A DNA stretch of 61,646 nt from an uncultured Mediterraneibacter sp. (GTDB taxonomy: Bacteria; Bacillota; Clostridia; Lachnospirales; Lachnospiraceae): assembly GCA_944381495.1 (NCBI GenBank), contig CALWLJ010000021.1:1-61646 (forward strand). The letters run 5' to 3'. How positions within the stretch are numbered: the stretch's first letter is position 1; each line of letters begins with the position of its first letter. The position numbers and the translations under genes were made by a program. Below, piece after piece: positions 9,677-19,066 of this stretch. The notes below the pieces were generated by a model, which saw only the letters and a list, made by a program, of their open reading frames with translations, was not told the DNA's origin and did no database searches.

Positions 9677-9705
9677 TTGTAGAGAAAGTTTTTTTATGGT
9701 AAGAT
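9677..9705 (+). promoter_or_regulatory. promoter for glnS
   Basis: TTGTAG, a 17-base spacer and TAAGAT form a plausible sigma-A promoter 53 bp before the glnS ATG. The spacer contains a run of seven T. No T-box specifier structure was seen between the promoter and the gene; the leader is too short. Confidence 0.5.
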
Positions 9706-9757
9706 ACATGAATAAAATGCCTGAATGGGACAGTATTGCTTGATGAAGGAGGATATT

Positions 9758-11440
9758 ATGGAGAACGAGAATGTTTCAAAGAATTTTATAGAGCAGGAAA
9801 TTGATAAAGATCTGGCTGAAGGTGTGTATGATCATGTGTGTACGCGTTTCCCGCCTGAACCGAATGGATATCTTCATATCGGACATGCCAAGTCCATTCT
9901 GTTAAATTACGGTCTTGCGCAGAAGTACGGCGGTACATTTCATATGAGATTCGATGATACCAATCCAACAAAGGAGAAGATGGAGTTTGTAGATTCCATT
10001 AAGGAAGATATCCTCTGGCTGGGTGCTGACTGGGGAGATCACCTCTATTTTGCATCAGACTATTTTGATCAGATGTATGAGTGTGCTGTTAAGCTGATCA
10101 AAAAGGGCAAAGCCTTTGTATGTGACCTCTCTCCGGAAGAGATGCGCGAGTACCGTGGAACACTTACAGAACCGGGAAAGGAAAGCCCCTACAGAAATCG
10201 TTCCGTAGAGGAAAACCTGGAGCTGTTCCAGGCGATGAAGGACGGGAAATATAAGGATGGCGAAAAAGTCCTTCGGGCCAAGATCGATATGGCATCGCCG
10301 AATATCAATATGAGAGATCCGATCCTGTACAGAGTCGCTCACATGACTCATCACAATACTGGAGACAAATGGTGCATCTATCCCATGTATGATTTTGCAC
10401 ATCCGATCGAGGATGCGATCGAAGGAATCACTCATTCAATCTGTACGCTGGAATTTGAAGATCACAGACCGCTGTATGACTGGGTAGTCAGAGAGTGTGA
10501 GTTTGAGAATCCGCCCAGACAGATCGAGTTTGCGAAGCTGTATCTGACGAATGTGGTAACTGGAAAGCGTTATATTAAGAAGCTGGTTGAGGATGGAATT
10601 GTGGATGGATGGGACGATCCCAGACTTGTCTCTATCGCAGCGCTGAGGAGAAGAGGATTTACTCCCGAATCGATCAAGATGTTTGTCGACATGTGCGGTG
10701 TTTCTAAGGCTCAGAGTTCTGTGGATTATGCTATGCTGGAGTATTGCATCCGCGAGGATCTCAAGATGAAGAAATCCAGAATGATGGCTGTGCTTGACCC
10801 GATCCGTCTGGTAATCGATAATTATCCGGAAGATCAGGTGGAATATCTGGATGCTGCCAATAATCTTGAAAATGAAGAACTCGGTTCCAGAAAGATTCCT
10901 TTCTGCCGCGAGCTTTATATCGAGAGAGATGATTTCATGGAGGAACCGCCGAAGAAGTATTTCCGTCTGTTCCCGGGAAATGAAGTCCGGCTGATGCACG
11001 CATATTTTGTGAAATGTGTCGGATTTGAGAAAGATGAGAACGGGAAGATTACTACGGTACACTGTACCTATGACCCGGAGACAAAGGCAGGAAGCGGATT
11101 TACCGGAAGGAAGGTAAAGGGTACCATTCACTGGGTTCCGGCGCCCTTTGCAAAGAAGGCGGAAGTACGTCTCTATGAAAACCTGATTGATGAGGAGAAG
11201 GGTGTTTACAACAAGGAAGACGGCTCACTGAACCTGAATCCGAATTCGCTGACAGTGATTCCGGATGCAGTGGTAGAACCAGCGCTTGAGGATGTTAAGG
11301 CATATGACAGTTTCCAGTTCGTAAGAAACGGATATTTCTGTGTGGATGCCAAGGATTCAACAACGGATAAGCCGGTATTTAACCGGATCGTATCCCTTAA
11401 GAGCTCATTCAAACTTCCGAAAAATGGAACTAACAATTAA
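9758..11440 (+). CDS. glnS: glutaminyl-tRNA synthetase
   Basis: 560 aa. Class I synthetase charging tRNA-Gln directly. The [15 protein letters not shown] segment near residues 31-45 is diagnostic of GlnRS rather than GluRS. The KMSKS-equivalent loop is the divergent TGKR in a GlnRS-like context before [13 protein letters not shown]. The C-terminal beta-barrel anticodon domain is intact. The start at 9758 has AAGGAGG upstream; an earlier in-frame ATG at 9725 lacks one. Many Firmicutes use GluRS plus GatCAB instead, so a GlnRS fits Lachnospiraceae and similar Clostridia. The 3' end overlaps the next gene by 17 bp. Confidence 0.96.
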   Translation: MENENVSKNFIEQEIDKDLAEGVYDHVCTRFPPEPNGYLHIGHAKSILLNYGLAQKYGGTFHMRFDDTNPTKEKMEFVDSIKEDILWLGADWGDHLYFASDYFDQMYECAVKLIKKGKAFVCDLSPEEMREYRGTLTEPGKESPYRNRSVEENLELFQAMKDGKYKDGEKVLRAKIDMASPNINMRDPILYRVAHMTHHNTGDKWCIYPMYDFAHPIEDAIEGITHSICTLEFEDHRPLYDWVVRECEFENPPRQIEFAKLYLTNVVTGKRYIKKLVEDGIVDGWDDPRLVSIAALRRRGFTPESIKMFVDMCGVSKAQSSVDYAMLEYCIREDLKMKKSRMMAVLDPIRLVIDNYPEDQVEYLDAANNLENEELGSRKIPFCRELYIERDDFMEEPPKKYFRLFPGNEVRLMHAYFVKCVGFEKDENGKITTVHCTYDPETKAGSGFTGRKVKGTIHWVPAPFAKKAEVRLYENLIDEEKGVYNKEDGSLNLNPNSLTVIPDAVVEPALEDVKAYDSFQFVRNGYFCVDAKDSTTDKPVFNRIVSLKSSFKLPKNGTNN

Positions 11441-12824
11441 TCTGCAGACGGGGTCAAAGACCCCGTTATATGAACAGATATATGATTATATCAGGCAGGA
11501 GATCCAGAGCGGGCGGCTGAAAAGCGGAGAGAGACTTCCCTCTACCAGAGCGCTGAGCCGTCATCTGGAAGTCAGCCGTAGTACAGTTGAGCTTGCCTAT
11601 GAGCAGCTTCTTTCCGAAGGATATGTGGAAGCTCAGCCATACAGAGGTTTTTTTGTTGCCGAGATTGAAGGGCTGTATCAGATAAGCAGGAGCAGTGAGC
11701 GGGAAGAAAAGAAGAAGCAGAGCGAAGCGCCAAAATACAGATATGACTTTTCGCCCAGCGGAGTTGACCTGAAGAGTTTTCCCTATAACACATGGAGAAA
11801 GCTGTCGCGGGAGTGTCTGACAGATGACCGCACGGAGCTTTTCCGGCTGGGAGATCCCCAGGGAGAGTACGGGCTGCGCAGTGCGATCGCCAATTATCTA
11901 TATCAGGCCAGAGGAGTAAACTGCCGTCCGGAGCAGCTGATCGTTGGAGCTGGAAATGATTATATACTCATGCTGCTGACAACGATTATCGGAAGCAGTC
12001 ATAAGATCGCTGTTGAGAATCCAACATACCGTCAGGCTTTCCGCCTGTTTGAGCGGCTGTCATATAAGTTGTGTACGGTAGATATGGACCGGAAGGGAAT
12101 GAGTGTTGACGGATTGCGCGCCTCCGGGGCGGACATTGCTTTTGTCATGCCTTCCCATCAGTATCCACTGGGAACTGTTATGCCCATGAAAAGGCGTATG
12201 GAGCTGCTGAAATGGGCGGAGGAAAGGGAAGGAAGATATATCATCGAAGATGATTATGACAGTGAGTTCCGATATAAGGGTAAACCGATTCCGGCGCTTC
12301 AGGGCTATGACAGCAAAGGAAATGTTATTTATACAGGAACCTTCTCCAAATCGATTGCTCCTGCGATCCGTATGAGTTATATTGTACTTCCGGAGAAGAT
12401 ACTCCGCATATACCGGGAAAAATGCAGTTTCCTGAGTTCTACCGTATCCAGGGTAGATCAGTTGATCCTTCAGCGCTTTATTGGAGAAGGCTATTATGAG
12501 AGACATCTGAACAAGACGAGAGCGCTGTACAGATCCAGACATGATACTCTTCTCAGATGCCTTCGGGAATCAGGAGGACAGTTTGAAATATCAGGAGAAA
12601 ACGCAGGAGTACATCTGCTGCTTCATTTTCCGCCTGGCCGTACAGAGGAAGATCTGATTGAAAGCGCAGGAAAGAAAGGCGTCCGAGTATATGGTCTGTC
12701 AGGCTATTATGTAGGAGAGAAAAAGGAGGACGGGGCCGGACCGGTGATCCTTCTTGGATATGCCAATATGAGCGAGACGAAGATTGCGGATGCGGTACAT
12801 CTGCTTATGGAAGCATGGCAATAG
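11424..12824 (+). CDS. MocR-type GntR/aminotransferase transcriptional regulator
   Basis: 466 aa. Residues 1-70 are a GntR winged helix ([29 protein letters not shown]), followed by a fold type I aminotransferase domain with the PLP lysine at about residue 309 ([16 protein letters not shown]) and the [12 protein letters not shown] motif. MocR proteins use PLP or amino-acid ligands to control vitamin B6, GABA or D-Ala-linked genes. No pdxST neighbour is present, so the target is unknown. The start ATG lies inside the end of glnS without a strong ribosome binding site, implying coupling to glnS translation. Confidence 0.88.
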   Translation: MELTINLQTGSKTPLYEQIYDYIRQEIQSGRLKSGERLPSTRALSRHLEVSRSTVELAYEQLLSEGYVEAQPYRGFFVAEIEGLYQISRSSEREEKKKQSEAPKYRYDFSPSGVDLKSFPYNTWRKLSRECLTDDRTELFRLGDPQGEYGLRSAIANYLYQARGVNCRPEQLIVGAGNDYILMLLTTIIGSSHKIAVENPTYRQAFRLFERLSYKLCTVDMDRKGMSVDGLRASGADIAFVMPSHQYPLGTVMPMKRRMELLKWAEEREGRYIIEDDYDSEFRYKGKPIPALQGYDSKGNVIYTGTFSKSIAPAIRMSYIVLPEKILRIYREKCSFLSSTVSRVDQLILQRFIGEGYYERHLNKTRALYRSRHDTLLRCLRESGGQFEISGENAGVHLLLHFPPGRTEEDLIESAGKKGVRVYGLSGYYVGEKKEDGAGPVILLGYANMSETKIADAVHLLMEAWQ

Positions 12825-12876
12825 AAAAGAAGATTAGAAGATCTTTTTATGAAGGAAAATATAAAAAGCATATAAT

Positions 12877-12910
12877 AAAAATGAGGAACATGATCTCTGT
12901 TCCTCATTTT
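12877..12910 (+). terminator. bidirectional terminator between convergent genes
   Basis: AAAAATGAGGAAC and GTTCCTCATTTT pair perfectly around a 9-base loop, with A on one side and T on the other. It serves both the MocR gene and the convergent 12916-13206 gene. Confidence 0.82.
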
Positions 12911-12915
12911 CTTCA

Positions 12916-13206
12916 TTATTCTTTTGTTGTTTCAGCACTGTCTGATCCTTCAGCCGTATCCTTTTCGGCGGAATTGTCTTCCTCCCCTGCATCAGCAGTC
13001 TCCGTTTCGCCGGATTTATGCAGGGAAACATACTCTCTTTCAGCGGGCTGAAGATCCGCGTCCAGATCAAAATCTTCATCTTCTGTGAATTCAGAGCCGT
13101 CCACGTCCTGGCTGTCGGAGCTGTTCTTTAAGAAAAATGCGGCTGCTATCCCGATTGCTGTCCCAACAGCGGCTAAGACACCGAACCATTTTAGAAATTT
13201 CTTCAA
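12916..13206 (-). CDS. single-TM acidic membrane-anchored protein, function unknown
   Basis: 96 aa. A basic start (MKKFLKW) leads into one hydrophobic segment at about residues 8-26. The rest is strongly acidic (many Asp, Glu, Ser, Thr), low in complexity and probably disordered, on the outside or in the cytoplasm depending on topology. The region between charged N-terminus and TM looks like a YtxH-like or anchor layout but there is no clear family match. A GAAAGGAGACAG site sits before the ATG. Divergent from purA. Confidence 0.68.
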   Translation of the reverse strand: MKKFLKWFGVLAAVGTAIGIAAAFFLKNSSDSQDVDGSEFTEDEDFDLDADLQPAEREYVSLHKSGETETADAGEEDNSAEKDTAEGSDSAETTKE

Positions 13207-13320
13207 TTTTCTGTCTCCTTTCAGTAAGATGATGATCCCCGAGGGTCAAAGGGGACATCCCGAATTGCCTATTATTGTAATACTTTTTCCCGTTAATTAC
13301 AACTAAATAATAAATAGTAT

Positions 13321-13349
13321 TTTACATCTTTTTAAATTTATAGTATAAT
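13321..13349 (+). promoter_or_regulatory. strong promoter for purA
   Basis: TTTACA, a 17-base spacer and TATAAT lie 67 bp before the purA ATG. The leader contains a small hairpin (GGCGGTTC with GAATCGCC, one G-U pair). No purine riboswitch core was recognised. Confidence 0.78.
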
Positions 13350-13416
13350 TCTTAAGGCGGTTCGTGACAGAATCGCCCGCTGATAATGACAAACACAGTA
13401 CGCAGGAGGGTTTGAA

Positions 13417-14700
13417 ATGGTAAAAGCAGTAGTTGGTGCAAACTGGGGCGATGAAGGAAAGGGCAAGATTACCGATATGCTCGGAAAAGAGTCCGATATC
13501 ATTGTCCGTTTTCAGGGTGGGGCGAATGCAGGCCACACGATCGTGAATGATTATGGTAAATTTGCGCTGCATACCCTGCCGTCCGGAGTATTTTACAGCC
13601 ATACGACCAGCGTGATCGGAAATGGAGTTGCGCTGGATGTTCCGAGACTTTTCAGTGAGATACAGTCTATTGTGGATCAGGGTGTACCGATGCCGAAGAT
13701 TCTTGTATCTGACCGTGCTCAGATGGTTATGTCCTATCATAAGAATCTGGATGCATATGAGGAAGAAAGGCTGGGAGGAAAATCATTCGGCTCCACAAAA
13801 TCCGGTATTGCACCGTTTTATTCTGATAAATATGCCAAGATCGGTTTTCAGGTGAGCGAACTTTTTGATGAGGATCTCCTCAGAGAGAAGACTGCACGTG
13901 TTGCTGAGCAGAAAAATGTACTGCTGGAATATCTGTACCACAAGCCGCTTCTGAATCCTGATGATATATTTGAAGAGCTTATGGAGTATAAGAAGATGGT
14001 AGAGCCGTATGTATGTGATGTATCTCTCTATCTTCATAACGCACTGAAGGAAGGCAAGAGGATTCTTCTGGAAGGCCAGCTTGGTTCTCTGAAGGATCCG
14101 GATCATGGCATTTATCCTATGGTGACATCTTCTTCTACGCTTGCGGCATATGGCGCGATCGGAGCAGGTATTCCGCCCTATGAGATCAAGCAGATCATCA
14201 CAGTCTGCAAGGCCTATTCCAGTGCGGTTGGAGCAGGCGCATTCGTTAGCGAGATCTTCGGTGAAGAGGCAGATGAACTGAGAAGACGCGGCGGAGACGG
14301 CGGAGAATACGGAGCTACGACCGGACGTCCGAGACGTATGGGCTGGTTTGACTGTGTCGCTTCAAAATATGGCTGCAGAATGCAGGGAACAACAGATGTC
14401 GCTTTCACGGTTCTGGATGTGCTTGGCTACCTGGACGAGATCCCGGTATGTGTGGGATATGAGATTGACGGAAAGGTTACGACAGATTTCCCGGTTACTC
14501 ATCTTCTTGAGAAGGCAAAACCGGTGCTGAAGACACTTCCGGGATGGAAATGTGATATACGGGGAATCAAAAAATATGAAGATCTTCCGGAAAATTGCCG
14601 GAATTATATTGAATTTATCGAGAAAGAGATCGGATATCCGATCACTATGATCAGCAACGGACCGGGAAGAGACGATATCATCTACCGCAGCCGTTCATAA
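13417..14700 (+). CDS. purA: adenylosuccinate synthetase
   Basis: 427 aa, typical length. PurA joins IMP and aspartate using GTP, the first step from IMP to AMP. The GTP loop GDEGKGK (11-17) with catalytic Asp12, the NAGHT motif with His near residue 40 and the GGDGGEYGATTGRPRR loop near 290-305 are present. It is monocistronic: its own strong promoter is upstream and a good terminator follows. AGGAGG lies 6 bp before the ATG. Confidence 0.97.
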   Translation: MVKAVVGANWGDEGKGKITDMLGKESDIIVRFQGGANAGHTIVNDYGKFALHTLPSGVFYSHTTSVIGNGVALDVPRLFSEIQSIVDQGVPMPKILVSDRAQMVMSYHKNLDAYEEERLGGKSFGSTKSGIAPFYSDKYAKIGFQVSELFDEDLLREKTARVAEQKNVLLEYLYHKPLLNPDDIFEELMEYKKMVEPYVCDVSLYLHNALKEGKRILLEGQLGSLKDPDHGIYPMVTSSSTLAAYGAIGAGIPPYEIKQIITVCKAYSSAVGAGAFVSEIFGEEADELRRRGGDGGEYGATTGRPRRMGWFDCVASKYGCRMQGTTDVAFTVLDVLGYLDEIPVCVGYEIDGKVTTDFPVTHLLEKAKPVLKTLPGWKCDIRGIKKYEDLPENCRNYIEFIEKEIGYPITMISNGPGRDDIIYRSRS

Positions 14701-14750
14701 ACAGATTTTGTTTATCGATAATCTTCTGAATCAGAATCTTATGTAAAAAT

Positions 14751-14796
14751 AAAGCAGAGATATTTTGCACGATGGGGTGCAGGATATCTCTGCTTT
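14751..14796 (+). terminator. intrinsic terminator after purA
   Basis: AAAGCAGAGATAT pairs perfectly with ATATCTCTGCTTT around a 20-base loop, followed by TCTCTTTTTCT. A strong factor-independent terminator. Confidence 0.88.
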
Positions 14797-14910
14797 TCTC
14801 TTTTTCTGGAGGAGCTGAAAATGAATCAGACTTTCAGATGAAAATAAGTAATATTTTTGCATCAGCGATCATAGAATATAAAGCTGGGATTAAAAAAAGG
14901 AGGTATTTTT

Positions 14911-15069
14911 ATGCGTCAGAAAGACATTCGTGAGACAGTTGACATTATAACGATGGAAGAATACCTGAGGAGAAGACAAGCGATAAGCAGAGAGAAAAAT
15001 AGGGGACAACAGATGCAGGAAGAAAAGTCGGCAGCAGCCCTGAAGCTGGCAGAGCTGCTATTTGTCTGA
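14911..15069 (+). CDS. 52-aa small protein, function unknown
   Basis: A short reading frame with an excellent AAGGAGG site 7 bp before its ATG. The product starts MRQKDIRETV and is highly charged with a Gln- and Arg-rich middle, ending in an amphipathic helix (SAAALKLAELLFV). It has no membrane segment. The last 12 bases overlap the end of the convergent gene at 15058-15309, so the two mRNAs can pair at their 3' ends. I do not recognise the family. The strength of the ribosome binding site and the start of coding-like codons support it as real. Confidence 0.55.
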   Translation: MRQKDIRETVDIITMEEYLRRRQAISREKNRGQQMQEEKSAAALKLAELLFV

Positions 15070-15309
15070 AGAATCATCATGGCCATTGAAAGATCTGTCA
15101 TCAGAATCAAGATTGTGATCCTTCAGAAGACGGGTCACAAGAGTAAAGGCGTAAAGCAGGACAGGCACAATAACTGTGGCAATTACAGAAGCCATGAGCA
15201 GATTCGTTGACTGAGCTGACCCCATAAGAGCAAATACAAGTGTACTTGCATACATACAGATGAGAAAAATGACTCCGGCGACGGCCAGGATACGTTTTAT
15301 TAATTGCAT
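15058..15309 (-). CDS. small two-TM membrane protein, function unknown
   Basis: 83 aa. Two hydrophobic segments (about residues 7-30 and 37-60) joined by a short loop, then a charged tail rich in Asp, Ser and His (the last 20 residues). An AAGGAGGA-type site sits correctly before the ATG at 15309. The layout is common among small Firmicutes envelope proteins of unknown role. It is convergent with, and overlaps by 12 bases, the 52-aa frame. Confidence 0.65.
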   Translation of the reverse strand: MQLIKRILAVAGVIFLICMYASTLVFALMGSAQSTNLLMASVIATVIVPVLLYAFTLVTRLLKDHNLDSDDRSFNGHDDSSDK

Positions 15310-15409
15310 GAATGATTCCTCCTTCGATAAGTTGTTGCAGAGACAGTATCTCCTGTAGGACAGACATAAAGATACGTCCCGGGTGTTCCTATTATACCCG
15401 AAATAATGG

Positions 15410-15438
15410 TTTACGGCAAACAGAAATTGGTATATAAT
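15410..15438 (+). promoter_or_regulatory. promoter for the SEC-C/YdcF operon
   Basis: TTTACG, a 17-base spacer and TATAAT, 63 bp before the SEC-C gene. Clear -10; -35 matches four of six. Confidence 0.65.
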
Positions 15439-15501
15439 ATATGTCGGTTGAATGAAAGATTCAGTTCACTGTAACAATTAAGGACAAAGGAGCATTATGT
15501 A

Positions 15502-16017
15502 ATGAGTGAAAAATGTTTATTGGATCAGTGGCGCGATATGGCGTATGACAGAACTCTGTCAAAAGATCAGCTCGAAAAATTCTGGGGAAGATATTTTAAT
15601 ATTGAAAAAGGAATATATGAACAGCTTCTCAGCGATCCGGATACGGAAGTAAAGGGAACGGTAAAAGAGCTGGCCGACAAATACGGACAGGATGTACTTA
15701 CAATGGTAGGTTTCCTTGACGGAATCAATGACAGCCTTAAGGTGTCGAATCCGATTGAGACGATGGCTGAGGATACAGAGGTCAGCCTGGCCTTTGACAA
15801 GGAGAAGCTCTACAAGAATATGGTTGATGCAAAGGCAGAATGGCTGTATGGCCTTCCCCAGTGGGAAAAGATCTTTGACGAAGAGACAAGAAAACGTCTG
15901 TATCGTGAGCAGAAGGCATCCGGCACGATCCGGAAGGGCAAGAAGATCGGAAGAAATGATCCCTGTCCGTGCGGAAGCGGAAAGAAATATAAATTCTGCT
16001 GCGGAAGAAATGCGTAA
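15502..16017 (+). CDS. SEC-C motif zinc-binding protein
   Basis: 171 aa. The last 25 residues carry the SEC-C zinc motif ([16 protein letters not shown]), the same metal-binding tail as on SecA, where it contacts SecB and ribosomes. The N-terminal 140 residues are an all-helical domain of unknown function. Unusual start: an ATG at 15497 is followed at once by TAA, and that TAA overlaps the real ATG at 15502; the AAGGAG site serves either (4 or 9 bp). The start-stop may tune initiation. The next gene begins directly after the stop. Confidence 0.85.
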   Translation: MSEKCLLDQWRDMAYDRTLSKDQLEKFWGRYFNIEKGIYEQLLSDPDTEVKGTVKELADKYGQDVLTMVGFLDGINDSLKVSNPIETMAEDTEVSLAFDKEKLYKNMVDAKAEWLYGLPQWEKIFDEETRKRLYREQKASGTIRKGKKIGRNDPCPCGSGKKYKFCCGRNA

Positions 16018-16758
16018 ATGAAAACATATTATCTGATCGTCGGAGTGTTATGTATCCTGTATTATCTGATTCTGGTAGTGTATTCCAGGAGACTGAAAGT
16101 TACATTTGCAGGATTCTGGCTGATCGCGGGCGGCGCACATCTGATCTGCGGATGTGCGCCGTTTCCTTTTCTGCGAGGCAGGGCCGTATGCGCACTCGTC
16201 TGTGTGATTTGGATCTTTTTTCTTGCCGTGGAAGCAAGAATTTCAAAAGAAATGTTCGAAAAAACAGACAGACGCTGTGATTATGTGATTGTGCTGGGAG
16301 CACAGGTAAGAGGTACCCGGATCACTGAGTCTCTGTGGAGAAGGCTGAAAGCCGCTGAAACATATCTGCTGCGGTTTCCGGAATCGAAGGTGATCGTCTC
16401 GGGAGGAAAAGGACCTGGCGAAGATGTCTCAGAAGCAGAGGCAATGGCAGGATGGCTGGAAAAACACGGGATTGAGGCGGAGCGGATCATAAAGGAGGAT
16501 CAGTCCGCATCAACCAGGGAGAATCTGAAATTCAGCAGGAAATATCTGCAGCGGAAGGACAGCAGTGTCCTTATTGTTACAAATGGATTTCATCTATATC
16601 GGGCTTCGCTGATCGCACGCAGCGAAGGTTATTCGGATGTGGAACTTCTTCCCGCGTCTGTAAATCCGGTGTTTCTTCTGAACTATATGGTGAGGGAATT
16701 CTTTGCATTGATCGCCTTTGCCGGTCATTCATTAAAAAATAAAAAAACAAAAGTATAA
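16018..16758 (+). CDS. YdcF/SanA-like DUF218 family membrane protein
   Basis: 246 aa. N-terminal hydrophobic segments (about 1-75, three helices) anchor a DUF218 domain: YVIVLGAQV, then VSGGKGPGEDVSEAEAM, then STRENLKFS and TNGFHLYRA, the usual four blocks. Family members are linked to envelope integrity or vancomycin sensitivity, with a likely nucleotide-like ligand; the reaction is not established. The ATG immediately follows the TAA of the SEC-C gene, so the two are coupled. Confidence 0.86.
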   Translation: MKTYYLIVGVLCILYYLILVVYSRRLKVTFAGFWLIAGGAHLICGCAPFPFLRGRAVCALVCVIWIFFLAVEARISKEMFEKTDRRCDYVIVLGAQVRGTRITESLWRRLKAAETYLLRFPESKVIVSGGKGPGEDVSEAEAMAGWLEKHGIEAERIIKEDQSASTRENLKFSRKYLQRKDSSVLIVTNGFHLYRASLIARSEGYSDVELLPASVNPVFLLNYMVREFFALIAFAGHSLKNKKTKV

Positions 16759-16814
16759 TTTTTCTGCCTGGGGACATAATAATGCTGAATCTGCAGAAAG
16801 AGGAGGTAATTATT

Positions 16815-17153
16815 ATGCCGGAATTAAAATGTACGGTGCAGACATGTGTGCACAATAACCAGTATCTCTGTGCTCTTGACAAAATCCAGGTAGGAGGAGA
16901 GAGCGCAAAAAATGCCCAGGAGACATGCTGTGACAGTTTCCAGGAACGTAAAGAGGGAGGATATACGAATTCATACAGTAACAGTATGTCCATGTCATCC
17001 GGAAATGCTTCTGATACGGCTCAGGTAGACTGCAAGGCCAGGGAATGTATGTACAATGACAACTGCGCCTGTCATGCAGGCAAGATCAGTGTAGAAGGCG
17101 GAGACGCATGCGACTGCAGCGGTACGGAATGTGCAACCTTTAAGTGCTCGTAG
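16815..17153 (+). CDS. tandem DUF1540 cysteine-rich protein
   Basis: 112 aa. Two DUF1540 units (about residues 4-43 and 72-110), each with Cys at conserved spacing (CTVQTCVHNNQYLCA and CKARECMYNDNCACH type) and a conserved His/Cys C-terminal part. The linker is Ser/Asn/Met rich. DUF1540 proteins are small, probably metal-binding and common in spore-forming Clostridia; function is unsettled. An AGGAGG site precedes the ATG at 16815; an earlier in-frame ATG at 16782 has none. Confidence 0.85.
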   Translation: MPELKCTVQTCVHNNQYLCALDKIQVGGESAKNAQETCCDSFQERKEGGYTNSYSNSMSMSSGNASDTAQVDCKARECMYNDNCACHAGKISVEGGDACDCSGTECATFKCS

Positions 17154-17177
17154 GCACTCTGAATAAGCATTTTGAAC

Positions 17178-17222
17178 AGGAGGAGAACAGAGGCGTTATG
17201 TTTCTGTCCTCCTCATTTTTTG
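17178..17222 (+). terminator. intrinsic terminator after the DUF1540 gene
   Basis: AGGAGG pairs with CCTCCT and ACAGA with TCTGT, with a 3-base bulge, followed by CATTTTTTG. A good terminator. Confidence 0.75.
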
Positions 17223-17232
17223 TCAAAATTCA

Positions 17233-17261
17233 TTGCCATTCTGTCACATATACTATATGAT
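17233..17261 (+). promoter_or_regulatory. promoter for the lipoprotein gene
   Basis: TTGCCA, a 17-base spacer and TATGAT, 54 bp before the ATG of the lipoprotein. Confidence 0.6.
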
Positions 17262-17315
17262 AGAAATATGTGAAAATTCTGTGAAATTTTGCGAAGAAAA
17301 TCGGAGGAAATGCTT

Positions 17316-17951
17316 ATGAGAGCAAAGAAACTGACAGCTGTTCTGATGACAGTGGTATGTGCGTTTGGACTGGGAGCCTGTGCGGCAAAATATGAGCCGG
17401 AGGATGCAGTGGCTTATGTTCAGTCCGCTCTGGACGCAAGTTATAAGGCTGATTTTGAGAAGTATGTGGAACTGACAGACTCGACCCAGGAAGAGGCGGA
17501 GGAGATGTATCAGCAGAATATCGACAATGTGATGACAGGAATCGGCGTCGAAGAGCTGGGAATATCGGATGAACTGACAGAAAAGTACCGCTCGCTGGCC
17601 CCGGATCTGCTTGCACTTGCAGAATATGAGGTGACCGGCGCAGAAGAAGACGGGGAAGGGTTTGCCGTAACAGTTTCCTATGAGCCGTTTACCGGATTTA
17701 ATGATCTGGAAGGAAGACTGATGTCAGCGGTAGAGGAAATGGCATCATCTATGAAAGAGATGCCGTCAGATGACGAGATTAATGAGCTGGTATATCAGAG
17801 TATGTATGATATCATCCAGCAGTGCATTGTAGAGCCGACTTATGGGGACGCCCAGGATTTTACCATACATATCTCGAAAGATGACAATGTTTACAGAATC
17901 TCAGAGGAAGATCTGATAAATCTGGATTATGCCATGTTTCCGGGAGAATGA
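17316..17951 (+). CDS. secreted lipoprotein, DUF5105-like
   Basis: 211 aa. A typical lipoprotein signal: basic start (MRAKK), hydrophobic core and lipobox LGAC with Cys22 as the acylation site. The mature part is acidic and mostly alpha/beta with repeated Glu-rich helices, resembling the DUF5105/DUF4878 cystatin-like fold often found on Clostridial lipoproteins; this family call is tentative. Two ATGs in frame (17310, 17316): the CGGAGG site suits 17316. Own promoter and terminator, so it is monocistronic. Confidence 0.75.
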   Translation: MRAKKLTAVLMTVVCAFGLGACAAKYEPEDAVAYVQSALDASYKADFEKYVELTDSTQEEAEEMYQQNIDNVMTGIGVEELGISDELTEKYRSLAPDLLALAEYEVTGAEEDGEGFAVTVSYEPFTGFNDLEGRLMSAVEEMASSMKEMPSDDEINELVYQSMYDIIQQCIVEPTYGDAQDFTIHISKDDNVYRISEEDLINLDYAMFPGE

Positions 17952-18007
17952 GCCCGGATTTCAGGCAAGAATCGCAGAATATAAGCCTGACGGAATGAGA
18001 TTCCGGA

Positions 18008-18045
18008 GGAAAAAACAGAGCCCGTTACTGGACTCTGTTTTTTCC
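18008..18045 (+). terminator. bidirectional terminator between the lipoprotein gene and metA
   Basis: GGAAAAAACAGAG pairs perfectly with CTCTGTTTTTTCC around a 12-base loop, with A and T flanks, serving both convergent genes. Confidence 0.85.
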
Positions 18046-18111
18046 TATATCTGTTCTTGAAAAACTTCTGGCTTTTTTGATCAACCCCGGAAAACCTTGA
18101 AAAATAGAAAT

Positions 18112-19032
18112 TTAAAACGGTGTTCCGTACAGATCATATGGGGTCACCTGATATACATAATAATTCAGCCAGTTGGTATAAAGATTATTGGCATGAGAGC
18201 GCCAGGTCAGGTTGGGCCGTTTTGTCGGATCATTGTCCGGATAATAATTGACCGGGATATCCGGATTCAGTCCTTTGCCCATATCCCGCTTATATTCGGA
18301 ATCAAGTGTCATCCGGTCATACTCAGGATGTCCCATGACAAAAATCTGGCGTCCTCCCTGTGCCATGCAGAGAAATACGCCGGCTTCTTCAGAATCAGCC
18401 AGTATGGTGATCCTGTCATCCTTTTCCAACAGATCCTGGGGAACCTCTGTATGTCTGGAATGAGGCGCCAGGAATAAATCATCAAAACCGCGCACCAGCG
18501 GGATCTTCCTGTTTCTAACATGATGCAGATAAAGCCCGGACAGCTTTTTCGGAAGCTGTACCTTATCGATACCATAATGATAATAGATTCCTGCCTGAGC
18601 GCCCCAGCACAGGTGGAGAGTCGAAGTTACATTGGTCTTTGTCCACTCCATGATCTGTACCAGTTCATCCCAGTAGTCTACCTCTTCGAAAGGCATCTGT
18701 TCTACAGGAGCGCCTGTGATGATGAATCCGTCAAATTTCTGATTCTTAATATCTTCAAAGGCTTCATAAAATTTGTAAATATGGCTGGTAGATGTGTTTT
18801 TGGACACATGGCTGGTCATCCGGACAAATGTCACGTCCACCTGCAGAGGTGTATTGGACAGGGAACGGAGAATCTGCAGCTCCGTATCCTCCTTCAGCGG
18901 CATCAGATTGAGCAGTCCGATGCTGATCGGACGGATATCCTGATGGGCGGCACGATATTCGTCCATCACAAAGATATTTTCCTGCTCCAGTATCTCCTTT
19001 ACCGGAAGATCGTTCTGTACTCGAATCGGCAT
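18112..19032 (-). CDS. metA: homoserine O-acyltransferase (predicted acetyl-CoA user)
   Basis: 306 aa. MetA acylates homoserine for methionine synthesis. The catalytic Cys142 (HLCWGAQAG), His235 and Glu237 (GHPEYD) align exactly with the studied enzymes. Residue 111 is Glu (APVEQM). In the characterised MetA proteins Glu at 111 favours acetyl-CoA and Gly favours succinyl-CoA, so this enzyme is predicted to make O-acetylhomoserine; that is family knowledge applied here. Two ATGs two codons apart; GGGAGGT sits 7 bp before the second (MPIRVQ), which is the usual MetA start. No SAM riboswitch was seen in its short leader. Confidence 0.95.
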   Translation of the reverse strand: MPIRVQNDLPVKEILEQENIFVMDEYRAAHQDIRPISIGLLNLMPLKEDTELQILRSLSNTPLQVDVTFVRMTSHVSKNTSTSHIYKFYEAFEDIKNQKFDGFIITGAPVEQMPFEEVDYWDELVQIMEWTKTNVTSTLHLCWGAQAGIYYHYGIDKVQLPKKLSGLYLHHVRNRKIPLVRGFDDLFLAPHSRHTEVPQDLLEKDDRITILADSEEAGVFLCMAQGGRQIFVMGHPEYDRMTLDSEYKRDMGKGLNPDIPVNYYPDNDPTKRPNLTWRSHANNLYTNWLNYYVYQVTPYDLYGTPF

Positions 19033-19066
19033 GTTCATACCTCCCTCTTTTTCTTCTCGTAACGTG

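Noticed and set aside
13350-13416. Purine riboswitch before purA
   Set aside because: Only one short hairpin; the conserved three-way junction core is absent.
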